From Chitinophaga sp. CB10 (lineage in GTDB: Bacteria; Bacteroidota; Bacteroidia; Chitinophagales; Chitinophagaceae): 64,000 nucleotides of DNA. Positions 25,104 to 34,696 of this stretch are shown here, in pieces. A program made the translations under genes and the position numbers. The notes beneath the pieces are model-generated. The model saw only the letters and a program-made list of their open reading frames with translations. It made no database searches and was not told the DNA's origin. Position 1 is the first letter of the stretch. Each line of letters opens with the position of its first letter. Location of the stretch: assembly GCA_001870995.2 (NCBI GenBank), contig MLAV02000024.1:6954-70953 (forward strand), written 5' to 3'.

Positions 25104-26432
25104 TCAGATGGCGTTATTGATTATATTTTCCAGCCATTCCTGACGACCGCTGATCTGTTTAGGCTCACCATTGGCTGCGGCAAAGTTGCGCAGGTCTTCC
25201 AGGGTGAGTTTACCGGCTTCAAATTCCTGGCCTTTACCGCTGTCGAAAGAAGCGTAACGGTCTTTACGGAATTGTTTATACGGCGTATTGTTCAGCACTT
25301 TTTCCGCGATGATGGCCGCTCTTGCGAAGGTATCGATACCGCCGATGTGCGCGTGGAAGATATCTTCCAGGTCGGTGGAGTTACGACGTGTTTTAGCGTC
25401 GAAGTTAACGCCGCCGCCTGCAAAGCCGCCGGCTTCGAGGATGATGAGCATACTTTCGATCAGCTCATTGAGGTTGGTCGGGAACTGGTCGGTATCCCAG
25501 CCGTTCTGCGCATCGCCGCGGTTGGCATCGATGCTGCCCAGCATACCGGCGTCCGCAGCTACCTGCAGCTCGTGCTGGAAGGTGTGGCCGGCGAGGGTGG
25601 CGTGGTTTACTTCGATATTGAGTTTGAAATCCTTATCCAGTCCGTACTGGCGGAGGAAACCGATTACAGTGGCGCTATCGAAATCGTACTGGTGCTTGGT
25701 AGGCTCGGCCGGTTTAGGCTCGATGAAGAATGTGCCTTTGAAGCCCTGTTTACGCGCATAGTCGCGGGCCATGCCCAGGAAGCGCGCCAGGTGTTCCTGT
25801 TCGCGTTTCATATTGGTGTTCAGCAGGGTCATATAACCTTCGCGGCCGCCCCAGAACACGTAGTTTTCACCGCCCAGCGCGATGGTGGCATCCAGGGAGT
25901 TTTTCACCTGTGCGCCGGCGTAGGCTACCACTGCGAAGTCGGGGTTGGTAGCGGCGCCGTTCATATAGCGCGGGTTGCTGAATACGTTGGCAGTACCCCA
26001 GAGCAGTTTCACGCCGCTGGCCGCCTGTTTTTCCTTCGCGTATGCCACGATCTGCTGCATACGGCTTTCGTATTCGGCTACGTTAGCGCCTTCATCTATC
26101 AGGTCCACATCGTGGAAGCAATAGTAAGGCAAGCCCATTTTAGTGATGAATTCGAAGGCTGCGTCCATTTTATCCTTTGCGCTTTGAACTGCATCGGAGG
26201 CAACGAGCCATGGGAAGTTTTTAGTACCAGGACCAAACGGATCCCCGCCAGTGCCGCAGAAGGTATGCCAGTAAGAAACGGCAAAACGGAATAATTCCTT
26301 CATGGATTTACCTGCAATTATCCTGTTTTCGTCGTAATAACGGTATGCCAGCGGGTTGTCTGACTGAGGTCCTTCAAACTTGATCTTACCGATCCCTTTG
26401 AAGTATTCCTGGTTTCCAAGTGTAATGCTCAT
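25104..26432 (-). CDS. xylA: Xylose isomerase
   Basis: 442 residues from the ATG at 26432. The longer frame from 26501 runs into the xylB coding region. Isomerises D-xylose to D-xylulose. Signatures: FCGTGGDPFGPGTKNFPW, YCFHDVDLI (catalytic His), FWGGREGYMTLLNTN, KGTFFIEPKPAEPTKHQYDFD (metal ligands) and NHATLAGHTFQHEL. The long class II form, usual in Bacteroidota. Lies 19 nt after xylB. Confidence 0.96.
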   Translation of the reverse strand: MSITLGNQEYFKGIGKIKFEGPQSDNPLAYRYYDENRIIAGKSMKELFRFAVSYWHTFCGTGGDPFGPGTKNFPWLVASDAVQSAKDKMDAAFEFITKMGLPYYCFHDVDLIDEGANVAEYESRMQQIVAYAKEKQAASGVKLLWGTANVFSNPRYMNGAATNPDFAVVAYAGAQVKNSLDATIALGGENYVFWGGREGYMTLLNTNMKREQEHLARFLGMARDYARKQGFKGTFFIEPKPAEPTKHQYDFDSATVIGFLRQYGLDKDFKLNIEVNHATLAGHTFQHELQVAADAGMLGSIDANRGDAQNGWDTDQFPTNLNELIESMLIILEAGGFAGGGVNFDAKTRRNSTDLEDIFHAHIGGIDTFARAAIIAEKVLNNTPYKQFRKDRYASFDSGKGQEFEAGKLTLEDLRNFAAANGEPKQISGRQEWLENIINNAI

Positions 26433-26451
26433 AACTATGTTAAATTTAGGA

Positions 26452-27954
26452 TTACTTATTATCCGCCAGTTCCCCAAGGGAGAGGCGTTGTTTAAGGGCA
26501 TACAGCCAATGGCCGTAAGCTTCGCGGTATTGTGCCTGCAGTTTGGCCTGCGGTTCGATAACGGCCAGGCATTCCATTCCGTGGAAGGCGGTGGCCAGCG
26601 TGTGATGGCCTGCTCCTACGGCTGCGCCGCGGGCGGCGCCCTGGGCGCCGTCTGTATTGTATAATTCTATGACTACATTGGCCGTATTGGCAAACGCTTC
26701 GCGGAAGAGCGGGCTGAGGAACATGTTTGCCTGTCCGGCGCGCACGCGTTGAATGGCGGAACCCATTTCCGCCATGATGTCCATCCCGTAATTCAATCCG
26801 AACACGATGCCTTCCTGCACGGCGCGCAGCATATGCTCCCGGCTGTGAAGGTTAAAATCCAGCTGGTTCACGGTGGCGCCTACACGCATATTGGTGAGGA
26901 TCCTTTCCGCGCCGTTGCCGAAGGGGAATACCTGTAACCCGGCGGAGCCGATGGGCGCGGTGGCTGCCAGCTCGTTCATCTGCGGGTAGCTGAGCTCCCC
27001 TACTACGGATTTCAGCCAGCTGTTGGCGATGCCGGTACCATTGAGGCACATCAGCACGCCGTTGCGTACGTTGCCGGGCTGGTTGTTGACATGCACGAAG
27101 GTGTTGACCCTGCTCTGGTGGTCGTAGGCATGCTGGTCCGTTACGGCGTACACCACGCCGGAAGTACCTGCGGTGGTAGCCGCTTCGCCGGGTTGCAGCA
27201 CGTTGAGGGAGAAAGCGTTGTTGGGCTGGTCGCCGGCGCGGTAGGTCACCGGGGTGCCGGCGGCCAGGCCCAGCGTAGCCGCTGCCGTTGGCGTCAGGCT
27301 GCCCTGGTGGCCAAACGTAGGCACTACATCGGACAGCAGTGCGGCGTCGATCTCATAATGCTCCAGGAGGTTGACGGCGATGCCCTGGGCGGTAAAGTCC
27401 CAGAAGGTGCCTTCGGACAGGCCGGAGGCCGTCGTGCAGGCGTTGCCGGTAAGCTTCATGCCGATGAAATCACCGGGGAGCATTACTTTATGAATACGTT
27501 CGTAGACGTGCGGTTCGTTTTCCTTTACCCAACGCAGTTTGGAGGCGGTGAAGTTGCCGGGGGAGTTGAGCAGGTGGGTAAGACAGTATTGCTCTCCCAG
27601 CTGGCCGAACGCCTGGCGGCCGATTTCCACGGCGCGGGAATCGCACCAGATAATTGCCGGGCGTAATACCTGCTGGTTTCTGTCCACGCATACCAATCCG
27701 TGCATCTGGTAGGCGATGCCGATGCCTTTTACGGAAGCGGGTTCGAAGGCCGCCTGTTGTTGAAGGATTTTAGTGGCGTTGACCACTTCCTGCCACCAGC
27801 TTTCAGGGTCCTGCTCTGCCCAGCCGGCGTGCAGCACCTGCATGGGCATTTCCCGGGAAGGGCTGATGGCGCTGGCCAGGCATTTACCACTTTCGGCATC
27901 CAGTAATGCGGCTTTAATTGATGAAGATCCAATATCGTAGCCTATAAAGTACAT
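26452..27954 (-). CDS. xylB: Xylulokinase
   Basis: 500 residues, FGGY kinase family. Phosphorylates D-xylulose. The N-terminal phosphate-binding loop is GYDIGSSSIKAALLD. AYQMHGLVCVDRNQQVLRPAIIWCDSRA contains the substrate region, and TAGTSGVVYAV plus DGAQGAARGAAVGAG are the C-terminal nucleotide motifs. Between symporter and xylA in one operon. Confidence 0.94.
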   Translation of the reverse strand: MYFIGYDIGSSSIKAALLDAESGKCLASAISPSREMPMQVLHAGWAEQDPESWWQEVVNATKILQQQAAFEPASVKGIGIAYQMHGLVCVDRNQQVLRPAIIWCDSRAVEIGRQAFGQLGEQYCLTHLLNSPGNFTASKLRWVKENEPHVYERIHKVMLPGDFIGMKLTGNACTTASGLSEGTFWDFTAQGIAVNLLEHYEIDAALLSDVVPTFGHQGSLTPTAAATLGLAAGTPVTYRAGDQPNNAFSLNVLQPGEAATTAGTSGVVYAVTDQHAYDHQSRVNTFVHVNNQPGNVRNGVLMCLNGTGIANSWLKSVVGELSYPQMNELAATAPIGSAGLQVFPFGNGAERILTNMRVGATVNQLDFNLHSREHMLRAVQEGIVFGLNYGMDIMAEMGSAIQRVRAGQANMFLSPLFREAFANTANVVIELYNTDGAQGAARGAAVGAGHHTLATAFHGMECLAVIEPQAKLQAQYREAYGHWLYALKQRLSLGELADNK

Positions 27955-27980
27955 ATCTTATTATTTGGGATGGGCAACAG

Positions 27981-28102
27981 ACTTCCGGGAGGGCGTATCA
28001 AAGCGTTTTCCGGAGGCCCCGCTGCCTAAGGCGGCAACGGGGCGGATCGCACGTGGCGCTGAACTTTTTCGGAAGTAACGTTTGATACAACCCCTGCGAA
28101 GT
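27981..28102 (-). repeat. Large imperfect foldback between the symporter and xylB genes
   Basis: Outer arms ACTTC/GAAGT enclose GTATCAAA-CGTT / AACG-TTTGATAC (12 bp with a bulge), then TTCCG/CGGAA, and an inner GC-rich hairpin (GCCCCG/CGGGGC, with GCC-TAA-GGC at the tip). It fills most of the 174-nt gap in the operon. It could be an RNA-processing or stability element that changes symporter-to-enzyme ratios, or a small inserted repeat (MITE). No target duplication was seen. Confidence 0.6.
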
Positions 28103-28128
28103 TATATCTCTCTCTATAAAAAAAACTA

Positions 28129-29814
28129 CTACCAGTAAACGGTGTAGAGCGCCATCAGGATACCGCAGATCAATACTGCTCCAACGGTAAAGCCAACGGA
28201 TGGCTTGAACATACTTGCGTCGATGGCCAGTCCTTTCGGGTTGTTAGCGCTCTTCGGATCAGCCAGGGTAATGATGATCATACCGATTACGCAGATGACA
28301 AACACGAGGCCCATACGGTCGAGGAATGCCATTTCGAAGCGGCCTGAATCCGGGTTCAGGATGGCCCAGCCGATACTGTTGAGGGACTCGAGGTCCGCGA
28401 AGTTCGGCAGGAATTTGAAGAAGAAGGACAGCAGCAAACCGCCGATCATCGCAAACAGGGCAGCGCCGGAAGTAGTACGCTTCCAGAAGAAGCCCAGTGC
28501 GAACATCGCGAATACGCCCGGGGATACGAAACCGGTGTATTCCTGGATGAACTGGAATCCGCCTTTTTTATCGATACCGAGGAAGTTGGAAATGATGATG
28601 GCGATCAGCATGGTGATTACCACGGCGGCGCGGCCAACGTTTACAATCTTCTTTTCATCGGCTTCTTTATTGAAGATCTTTTTATAAATATCCAGGGTGA
28701 AGATGGTGGAGATACTGTTGGCTTTACCTGCCAGGGAGGCCACCACAGCGGCTGTCAGCGCGGCGAAGGACAAGCCTTTCAGACCGGTAGGCAGGAGGTT
28801 TAACAGTACCGGGTAAGCGTTATCCGCGTTCAGGCTACCATCTTTCATCATTTCTGTCTGGAACTGGCCTTCCTTCCACAGCACGTAGGCTGCGATACCC
28901 GGCAATACCACGATGATAGGCATGAGGAGTTTGAGGAAACCTGCGAAGAGCAAACCATTGCGGGCGGTTTTCAGGTCCGCGCCCAGCGCGCGTTGCGTGA
29001 TGTACTGGTTACAACCCCAATAGTTCAGGTTTACGATCCACATACCGCCTACCAGCACGCTGAGGCCGGGCAGGTCGAGGTATTTGGGATTATCCTTGCG
29101 GATGATCATGTGGAAATGATCGTTGGCGTGTTGGGTCATCAGTTTGAAACCGTTGAGTACGCCTTCCCCGCCAAACTGTTTGGACACCAGTTGCAGCGCC
29201 AGGTAAGTGGTAGCGAGGCCGCCGAGGATGAGGAAGAACACCTGGATTACGTCCGTATAACCGATCACCTTCATACCGCCCAGCGTGATGATGATGGCAA
29301 ATACCGCCAGGCACACCATGCAGACGTAGAAGTTGATACCGGAGATGGTAGTAATGGCCAGGGCTCCGAGATAGAGGATAGACGTCAGGTTTACCACCAC
29401 GTACAGCAATAGCCAGAAGACGGCCATGATGGTGGCCACCGTTTGGTTATACCGCTGCTCCAGGAACTGGGGCATGGTGTAAATCTTGTTCTTGAGGTAG
29501 ATGGGCAGGAAGAATACAGCCACCACAATGAGGGTTGCTGCTGCCATCCATTCGTAGGTAGAAATAGCGAGCCCGATATTGAATCCGTTTCCGGACATAC
29601 CGATGAACTGCTCGGCTGAGATGTTAGATGCAATCAGGGAAGCGCCGATTGCCCACCAGGTAAGAGATCCTTCCGCCAGGAAAAAGTCTTTCGAGTCTGT
29701 AGTGGCTTTCTTTTTCTTTTTGTAGATGTAATACCCATAACCCGCTACAATGATGAAGTAGACCAGGAAAACAAGGTAGTCCATACCGCGAAGAGTGTGA
29801 TTCATAACGTTCAA
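28129..29814 (-). CDS. Sodium:solute symporter, probably for xylose
   Basis: 561 residues, SSS (SLC5-like) family, with 13-14 predicted membrane helices. After the first helix (YLVFLVYFIIVAGYGYYIYK) comes FFLAEGSLTWWAIGASLIASNISAEQFIGMSG, the conserved start of sodium/sugar symporters. GGMWIVNLNYWGCNQYITQRALGA contains the sugar-binding region. Position ahead of xylB, xylA and galM points to D-xylose uptake driven by sodium; specificity is inferred. First gene of the operon; the gap to xylB holds a large foldback. Confidence 0.9.
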   Translation of the reverse strand: MNVMNHTLRGMDYLVFLVYFIIVAGYGYYIYKKKKKATTDSKDFFLAEGSLTWWAIGASLIASNISAEQFIGMSGNGFNIGLAISTYEWMAAATLIVVAVFFLPIYLKNKIYTMPQFLEQRYNQTVATIMAVFWLLLYVVVNLTSILYLGALAITTISGINFYVCMVCLAVFAIIITLGGMKVIGYTDVIQVFFLILGGLATTYLALQLVSKQFGGEGVLNGFKLMTQHANDHFHMIIRKDNPKYLDLPGLSVLVGGMWIVNLNYWGCNQYITQRALGADLKTARNGLLFAGFLKLLMPIIVVLPGIAAYVLWKEGQFQTEMMKDGSLNADNAYPVLLNLLPTGLKGLSFAALTAAVVASLAGKANSISTIFTLDIYKKIFNKEADEKKIVNVGRAAVVITMLIAIIISNFLGIDKKGGFQFIQEYTGFVSPGVFAMFALGFFWKRTTSGAALFAMIGGLLLSFFFKFLPNFADLESLNSIGWAILNPDSGRFEMAFLDRMGLVFVICVIGMIIITLADPKSANNPKGLAIDASMFKPSVGFTVGAVLICGILMALYTVYW

Positions 29815-29892
29815 ACGTGGTTGTTAAAATAAATAGCGGAACAATTTAGCAATTTAAATGTAAATTTTACCCTTACCTGCGTGTTAAAAAGT

Positions 29893-29923
29893 AAAAACCG
29901 CAGTAAAAATTCTGCGGTTTTTT
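29893..29923 (-). terminator. Intrinsic terminator of the GH95 gene
   Basis: An 11-bp stem AAAAACCGCAG/CTGCGGTTTTT with an 8-nt loop; on the minus strand it ends in T-rich sequence. It separates GH95 from the xylose operon. Confidence 0.85.
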
Positions 29924-30000
29924 GCGGCTTCAAAACTATCATTTTCCGGCACATATCAAAGGTCATTAACAAAAAATGCAACATTTGATACCCATATCAT

Positions 30001-32370
30001 TTACTGAATGATACCATTGAGCGCTACTGTCTGGCCTTTGGCGGGATTCACCGTCACGGATCTTCCTTTATACGTGACCGTTACCCTGCCGCCGTTTGCG
30101 CTCCTGAGGCTCGCTGATTTCAACTGATGGTTTTGCCATGCCATGGTAATTTCGTAACCTCCGCGGGCCTTTATGCCACTGATGCTGCCGGTAGCCCAGG
30201 CGGCGGGCAGGGCGGGCAGGAGCTCGATGTTGCCGTCTTCGCTTTGGAGGAGGGCTTCCGTCATGCCGGCGGCGCTGCCGAAGTTGCCATCTATCTGGAA
30301 CGGCGGATGATCGTCGAACAGGTTGCTGTAGATGGATTTTTTAAACAGGGCCTGGATGTTTTCGAAGACCTTTTCCCCCTCGTGCAGGCGGGCGTAGAAA
30401 TTAATGATCCACGCGCGGGACCAGCCCGTGTGGCCGCCACCGTGAGAGAGGCGGTATTCCAGCGTTTTGCGGGCGCCGTTGTAGAGTTCCGGCGTATGCG
30501 GGTTTATCTGCGTGCCGGGATAGAGGCCAAACAGGTGGGAGATGTGCCGGTGGCCGGGTTCCGCTTCCTCATAATCTTTGATCCACTCCATGATGCGGCC
30601 GTCCTTCCCGAGGCGGGTAGGCGGCAGCTGGCGGATGACCTGCTGCATCGTGTCCGCAAAGGCGGCGTCCCGTTTCAGTATATGTGCGGCCGTTATATAG
30701 CGGGTGAGGAACTCGCGTATTATCTGGTTATCCATGGTGGGGCCGTAGGTCAGCGACTGCCCTTTGCCGGTATTGGGGTCGATGAAGGAATTTTCCGGGG
30801 AATAAGCCGGGGCAGTTACCAGGTAGCCTTCCGGGCTTTTCACGAGGAAATCTTTGATGAAGCGGGCATGGGATGCCATGGCCGGAAAAGCCGTATCCGC
30901 CAGGAACGGGAGGCTGCGGTTATAATCGTAATGGTCCCAGTAATGCAGGAGCGTCCACGTGGTGCCCATTGGGAAGGTACCGTAGTGCAATTCGTTTTGC
31001 AGGCCGGTTTTCCCGAAGGCGTCCGTGGCGTGGTGGAGCGTCCAGCCGCGGGCGCCGTACATTTTGGCGGCGGTGATGGCGCCTTCCGGAATGATGTTAT
31101 TGATGAAGTTCACCAGCGGGGACACGGTTTCCGGGAGGTTGCCGGTTTCCGCCTGCCAGTAGTTCATCTGGAGGTTGATGTTGGTATGGAAGTCCGACTG
31201 CCAGGGCGCGTTGATATGATTATTCCAGATGCCCTGCAGGTTGGCCGGCAGCTTGCCCGGCGCGCGGGAGGAGCCGATGAGCAGGTACCTGCCGTATTGG
31301 AACAGCAGCGTGGTGAGGTATGGATCGTAGGCGCCTGCCTGTACTTTTTTCAAGCGCTCGTCCGTAGGGAGGTTTTGCGCATCGCCGGCGAGGTGGAACT
31401 GCACTCGGTTCATGAGGGCGGCATGGTCCTTTACATGGTCGGCCAGGAGTTGGGCGTAGGCGGGCAGTGGCGCTTTATCCAGGAGGTCTGCGGGATTTAC
31501 GGCATCGTTGAAGGAGAGATGCTGGAAATCGTAGTTCGTAGCGGCATCCACCACGAGGAGGACGGCCGTGGCGTTGGTAATCTTCAGGCTGTCCGCCTGG
31601 GCGTTGATGCGGCCGCCTTCGTTGATAACCGTGACGGCGCCGGCGAATCGCATATGCTTACCTTCCGGCCCCTGGTTCGGGTCTTTATCTTCGATTTGCC
31701 CGGTGAGGAGGATGCGGCGGGTACCGTCCGTACGGGTGGAGCAGTCCTTATACTGGTTGTTGGCGCCTTTGCTATCGTCCGGGCGGGTGAGGAATACCGT
31801 GGTGTTGATGGCGCCAGCTTTGCTGGCACTGAGTTTTATAAATATTTTATTAGCCGGGGCAGATGCGAAAGCCTGTTGCGTGTAGGTGACGCCGTTACTG
31901 CTGTAACGGCTCGTAACCACGCCGGTAGTGAGGTCCAGTTCTCTTTTATAGTTCGTGTATTCCTTAACGCTATGCAGCAGGTTCACGTTCATGAACGTTT
32001 GATAGGAGCGGAAGTTGCGCAGGAGCGTATGGGAATTTTCCGCGTTGACGGCGATCATATTCGGCCGGGCGAGTTGGACGGCTTCCGCGTTTTTACCGGC
32101 AAAGAGGAGCTGCCTTACGGAGTCGAGTACACGAAGGCTGTTAGGGTTGGCATCGTTGTAATGGACACCGGCCCAGAGGCTTTCCTCGTTGACCTGGATG
32201 GTTTCGGATTGCGGATGGCTGTACACCATAGCGCCGAGGCGGCCGTTGCCTATAGGCAGGGCTTCCATCCATTTGGTGGCGGGCTGTTTGTACCAGAGCT
32301 GTAAGGGAAGTTTTTGTTGCGCGTACGTGGAGCCGCCTGCCAACAGGGCAATAAATAGTATCTTTTTCAT
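30001..32370 (-). CDS. Glycoside hydrolase family 95 (alpha-L-fucosidase-like)
   Basis: 789 residues with a signal peptide (MKKILFIALLAGGSTYA). GH95 signatures: KWMEALPIGNGRLGAMVYS near the N-terminus, NINLQMNYWQAETGNLPE, VTAPAYSPENSF, HRHISHLFGLYPG, GGHTGWSRAWIINFYARL, and DDHPPFQIDGNFGSAAGMTEALLQ in the (alpha/alpha)6 domain. The family inverts alpha-1,2-fucosides, and some members act on alpha-L-galactosides. Predicted periplasmic. No SusC/SusD pair is nearby, so this is not a typical polysaccharide utilisation locus. A 725-residue frame on the other strand is an antisense shadow. Confidence 0.93.
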   Translation of the reverse strand: MKKILFIALLAGGSTYAQQKLPLQLWYKQPATKWMEALPIGNGRLGAMVYSHPQSETIQVNEESLWAGVHYNDANPNSLRVLDSVRQLLFAGKNAEAVQLARPNMIAVNAENSHTLLRNFRSYQTFMNVNLLHSVKEYTNYKRELDLTTGVVTSRYSSNGVTYTQQAFASAPANKIFIKLSASKAGAINTTVFLTRPDDSKGANNQYKDCSTRTDGTRRILLTGQIEDKDPNQGPEGKHMRFAGAVTVINEGGRINAQADSLKITNATAVLLVVDAATNYDFQHLSFNDAVNPADLLDKAPLPAYAQLLADHVKDHAALMNRVQFHLAGDAQNLPTDERLKKVQAGAYDPYLTTLLFQYGRYLLIGSSRAPGKLPANLQGIWNNHINAPWQSDFHTNINLQMNYWQAETGNLPETVSPLVNFINNIIPEGAITAAKMYGARGWTLHHATDAFGKTGLQNELHYGTFPMGTTWTLLHYWDHYDYNRSLPFLADTAFPAMASHARFIKDFLVKSPEGYLVTAPAYSPENSFIDPNTGKGQSLTYGPTMDNQIIREFLTRYITAAHILKRDAAFADTMQQVIRQLPPTRLGKDGRIMEWIKDYEEAEPGHRHISHLFGLYPGTQINPHTPELYNGARKTLEYRLSHGGGHTGWSRAWIINFYARLHEGEKVFENIQALFKKSIYSNLFDDHPPFQIDGNFGSAAGMTEALLQSEDGNIELLPALPAAWATGSISGIKARGGYEITMAWQNHQLKSASLRSANGGRVTVTYKGRSVTVNPAKGQTVALNGIIQ

Positions 32371-32394
32371 TAGTGGCTAATAATATCTTGCTAA

Positions 32395-32424
32395 CAAAAT
32401 AGGCAAAATAAAAAGCCAGTGCAA
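32395..32424 (-). promoter_or_regulatory. Candidate promoter of the GH95 gene
   Basis: The minus strand reads TTG, 20 nt, then TATTTTG (one base short of TAnnTTTG), about 25 nt upstream of the ATG. The rest of the 200-nt gap to the FAD oxidoreductase gene shows nothing else. Confidence 0.45.
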
Positions 32425-32569
32425 TAGCGGGTGAAAAGGGTATCAGGATGAGGGAGGATAGGATCAGAGGCAGACCGGAAAGCAGTCAGCCTCCGGGTTT
32501 TATTGTTTATCCGGCTTTTGCTGCATGTTTTTCATGGCAGTTTTCAGCTCGTCAAACAAGATCATTTGG

Positions 32570-33706
32570 CTACCGCACGGCCATCTCCGCCAGCATCTCC
32601 CCTACCTTAGACCCAATGGCTACCCCCATTCCACCCATTCTTACGCCTACAATTACGTTGGGTGAATGGTGTTGAATGATTGGCTGTTTGGTTTTACCAA
32701 ATGCCATAATACCCGTCCAGCGGTCAGCAATAGTGAAAGGCGTATCCGGTAGGATAACGGTGCGCAGCAATTCTTCTAACTGATGCTGAATACGGTTGTT
32801 GTATTCAAAATCCGTGGTGCTTTCACCCTGGAAGTCCAGCTGCCGGCCGCCACCAAAGAGTACCCGCCCTTCCAGCTCCCGGAAATAATAGTATCCTTCT
32901 TCAAAATGGAAAATCCCTTTGAAGCGGAGGTTGGGAATAGGATTGGTGAGCAGCACCTGTCCGCGACCCGGCATTATATCTTCTGTAGCGGGCAATAGTT
33001 GTTTGGTGAAAGCGTTGGTGCAAATGATCAGTTTGCGTGCGGAGAAAACCAGTTCTTCTTTCAGCAGTACATGCGGCACTACCACGTTTACACCTGTTCC
33101 CAGGTCTTCTACCCGGGCTACTTCGGCGCCTGTTTTTACTTCCACGCCTACACGCAGGCAAAGGTCGATGAGGCTGCGCATCATTTTCCCGGTATGCAGT
33201 TCTCCCTCGTAGGTATTGCTGACAACGGCTTTTACCACGTTGGTATTGAATCCGAAGGTATGTAGTTTATTGTTGGCCAGGGTAAAAGCTTTTTGCGGGA
33301 AGAAGTTGCCCAGGAGGCTATTGACGGTATCCATTTGCCGGAGCGCCCATTCGTCGTGCGGGGTAATGAGTTCATAGCTGCCGTTTTCCGTGTAGGCGAT
33401 GGCGTGATCCCCCAGGCGCTGGCGCAGCAGCTGCAGCCCTTCGTAGCGGAGTTTGACGAGGTGTAGTACTTCCTGCTCCGGCATAGTTTGCAGGTCCGCC
33501 AATATTTCAGTGAGGCTGCCGATGCAGGCAAAGCCTGCATTTTTAGTACTGGCGCCGGTGGGCAGTATGGCCCTTTCCAGCACCAGTACCCTTGCACTTT
33601 CGTCTGCCTCTTTCAGACTGATGGCGGTGGACAGGCCGACGATGCCGCTGCCGACGATGATGTAATCGTATTGGAGGAGGGACTGTTTTTCCCAGTAGCT
33701 GAGCAT
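32570..33706 (-). CDS. FAD-dependent oxidoreductase (DAO family)
   Basis: 378 residues, no signal peptide. The dinucleotide motif IIVGSGIVGLSTAISL lies at about 16-31, with E at the end of the second strand (VLVLERA). SGASTKNAGFACIGS-type (here TGASTKNAGF) is where DAO enzymes bind FAD. The C-terminal GVRMGGMGVAIGSKVGEMLAE closes the FAD fold. Members oxidise amino acids, sarcosine-like amines or hydroxy acids; the substrate is unknown here. It follows the SDR gene by 10 nt. Confidence 0.87.
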   Translation of the reverse strand: MLSYWEKQSLLQYDYIIVGSGIVGLSTAISLKEADESARVLVLERAILPTGASTKNAGFACIGSLTEILADLQTMPEQEVLHLVKLRYEGLQLLRQRLGDHAIAYTENGSYELITPHDEWALRQMDTVNSLLGNFFPQKAFTLANNKLHTFGFNTNVVKAVVSNTYEGELHTGKMMRSLIDLCLRVGVEVKTGAEVARVEDLGTGVNVVVPHVLLKEELVFSARKLIICTNAFTKQLLPATEDIMPGRGQVLLTNPIPNLRFKGIFHFEEGYYYFRELEGRVLFGGGRQLDFQGESTTDFEYNNRIQHQLEELLRTVILPDTPFTIADRWTGIMAFGKTKQPIIQHHSPNVIVGVRMGGMGVAIGSKVGEMLAEMAVR

Positions 33707-33716
33707 GAGATTGAAT

Positions 33717-34517
33717 TTATACCGTACCTACAGAACCACCGTCCACCCGGAAGACGGCGCCGGTGATAAACGACGCCTGTCCGGACGCCAGGAAAGCCAC
33801 GATACCGGCCGATTCTTCCATGGCGCCGGCGCGGCCCAGCGACTGGTACGGCCGGTTTTCCTTCAGGAATTTACGGGCAGCTTCTTCCCGGGTAGTGCCG
33901 GCTTCTTCGGCCATTTTATCCAGCATGTTATCCAGCAGCGGCGTGCGGATGAAGGCGGGGGAAACGGTGTTTACGAGGATGTTATCCTTGCCGTAAGCCA
34001 TGGACAAGGTTTTGGAATAATTGTTCAGGGCGGCTTTGGTAGCGTTGTAATGCCCCATCATCGGATCCGGCTGTACGGCGTTTTCCGAGGAGATGTTGAT
34101 GATGCGTCCGCCTTTTTCCTTCAGCATCACGGGGATTACGAGGTTGGTGAGTTCCACCACGCCAAAGAAATTCACTTCGAAGATATAGCGCCACTGGTCC
34201 AGCGTAATATCCGCTATGGGGGCGAATGTATCGATGGTGCCGGCATTGTTGACGAGGATATCGATACGGCCGTAGCGGTGCAGGGCTGCGGCCACCAGCT
34301 GTTCCAGGTCTGCTTTTTTGCTCATGTCCGCCGCTACAGCTGTTACATCGTAACCGGAGAGGCGCAGCGTGGCGGCGGTATCTTCCACTTCGTCCGCATT
34401 GCGGGCGCTGATCACCACTTTGGCTCCTTCCTTCAGCAGCGCTTCCGCGATGGCTTTCCCGATGCCTTTGCTGCCACCGGTAACGATGGCTACTTTTCCG
34501 TTTAACTTGAGGTCCAT
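33717..34517 (-). CDS. Short-chain dehydrogenase/reductase
   Basis: 266 residues, classical SDR. The cofactor motif TGGSKGIG lies at about 14-21. NNAG is at about 90; NISSE gives the catalytic Ser, and HYNATKAALN the Tyr-X3-Lys. The R at the end of the second strand (SARN) suggests NADP preference. C-terminal GAVFRVDGGSVGTV is typical. First gene of a two-gene unit with the FAD oxidoreductase, so both may act on one substrate. Confidence 0.9.
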   Translation of the reverse strand: MDLKLNGKVAIVTGGSKGIGKAIAEALLKEGAKVVISARNADEVEDTAATLRLSGYDVTAVAADMSKKADLEQLVAAALHRYGRIDILVNNAGTIDTFAPIADITLDQWRYIFEVNFFGVVELTNLVIPVMLKEKGGRIINISSENAVQPDPMMGHYNATKAALNNYSKTLSMAYGKDNILVNTVSPAFIRTPLLDNMLDKMAEEAGTTREEAARKFLKENRPYQSLGRAGAMEESAGIVAFLASGQASFITGAVFRVDGGSVGTV

Positions 34518-34634
34518 ATGATTAGGATTTTGAGAGATGATATTCTAAGCTAGTAAAAAATTTCCTGTTTCCGAGGGATGGCGCCGGGGGAAAAGCCGGT
34601 GAGGCTAAATGCGGCAGCTGCTCTTGTCGCGCTG

Positions 34635-34664
34635 AAAAAAAAATGGCTGCCCGAAAGCAGCCAT
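34635..34664 (-). terminator. Intrinsic terminator of the ilv operon
   Basis: On the minus strand, ATGGCTGC/GCAGCCAT with a 6-nt loop is followed by nine T, 33 nt after the ilvA stop. Confidence 0.88.
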
Positions 34665-34696
34665 CTCTTTTGATCAATCAGCAGTAAAAAAATCTC

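Noticed and set aside
30127..32304. 725-residue plus-strand frame opposite GH95
   Set aside because: Antisense shadow of a GC-rich gene; no family signatures, while the minus strand carries a complete GH95 enzyme.
30001..32370. Polysaccharide utilisation locus around GH95 or GH29
   Set aside because: No SusC/SusD pair, sulfatase or hybrid two-component regulator in the window.
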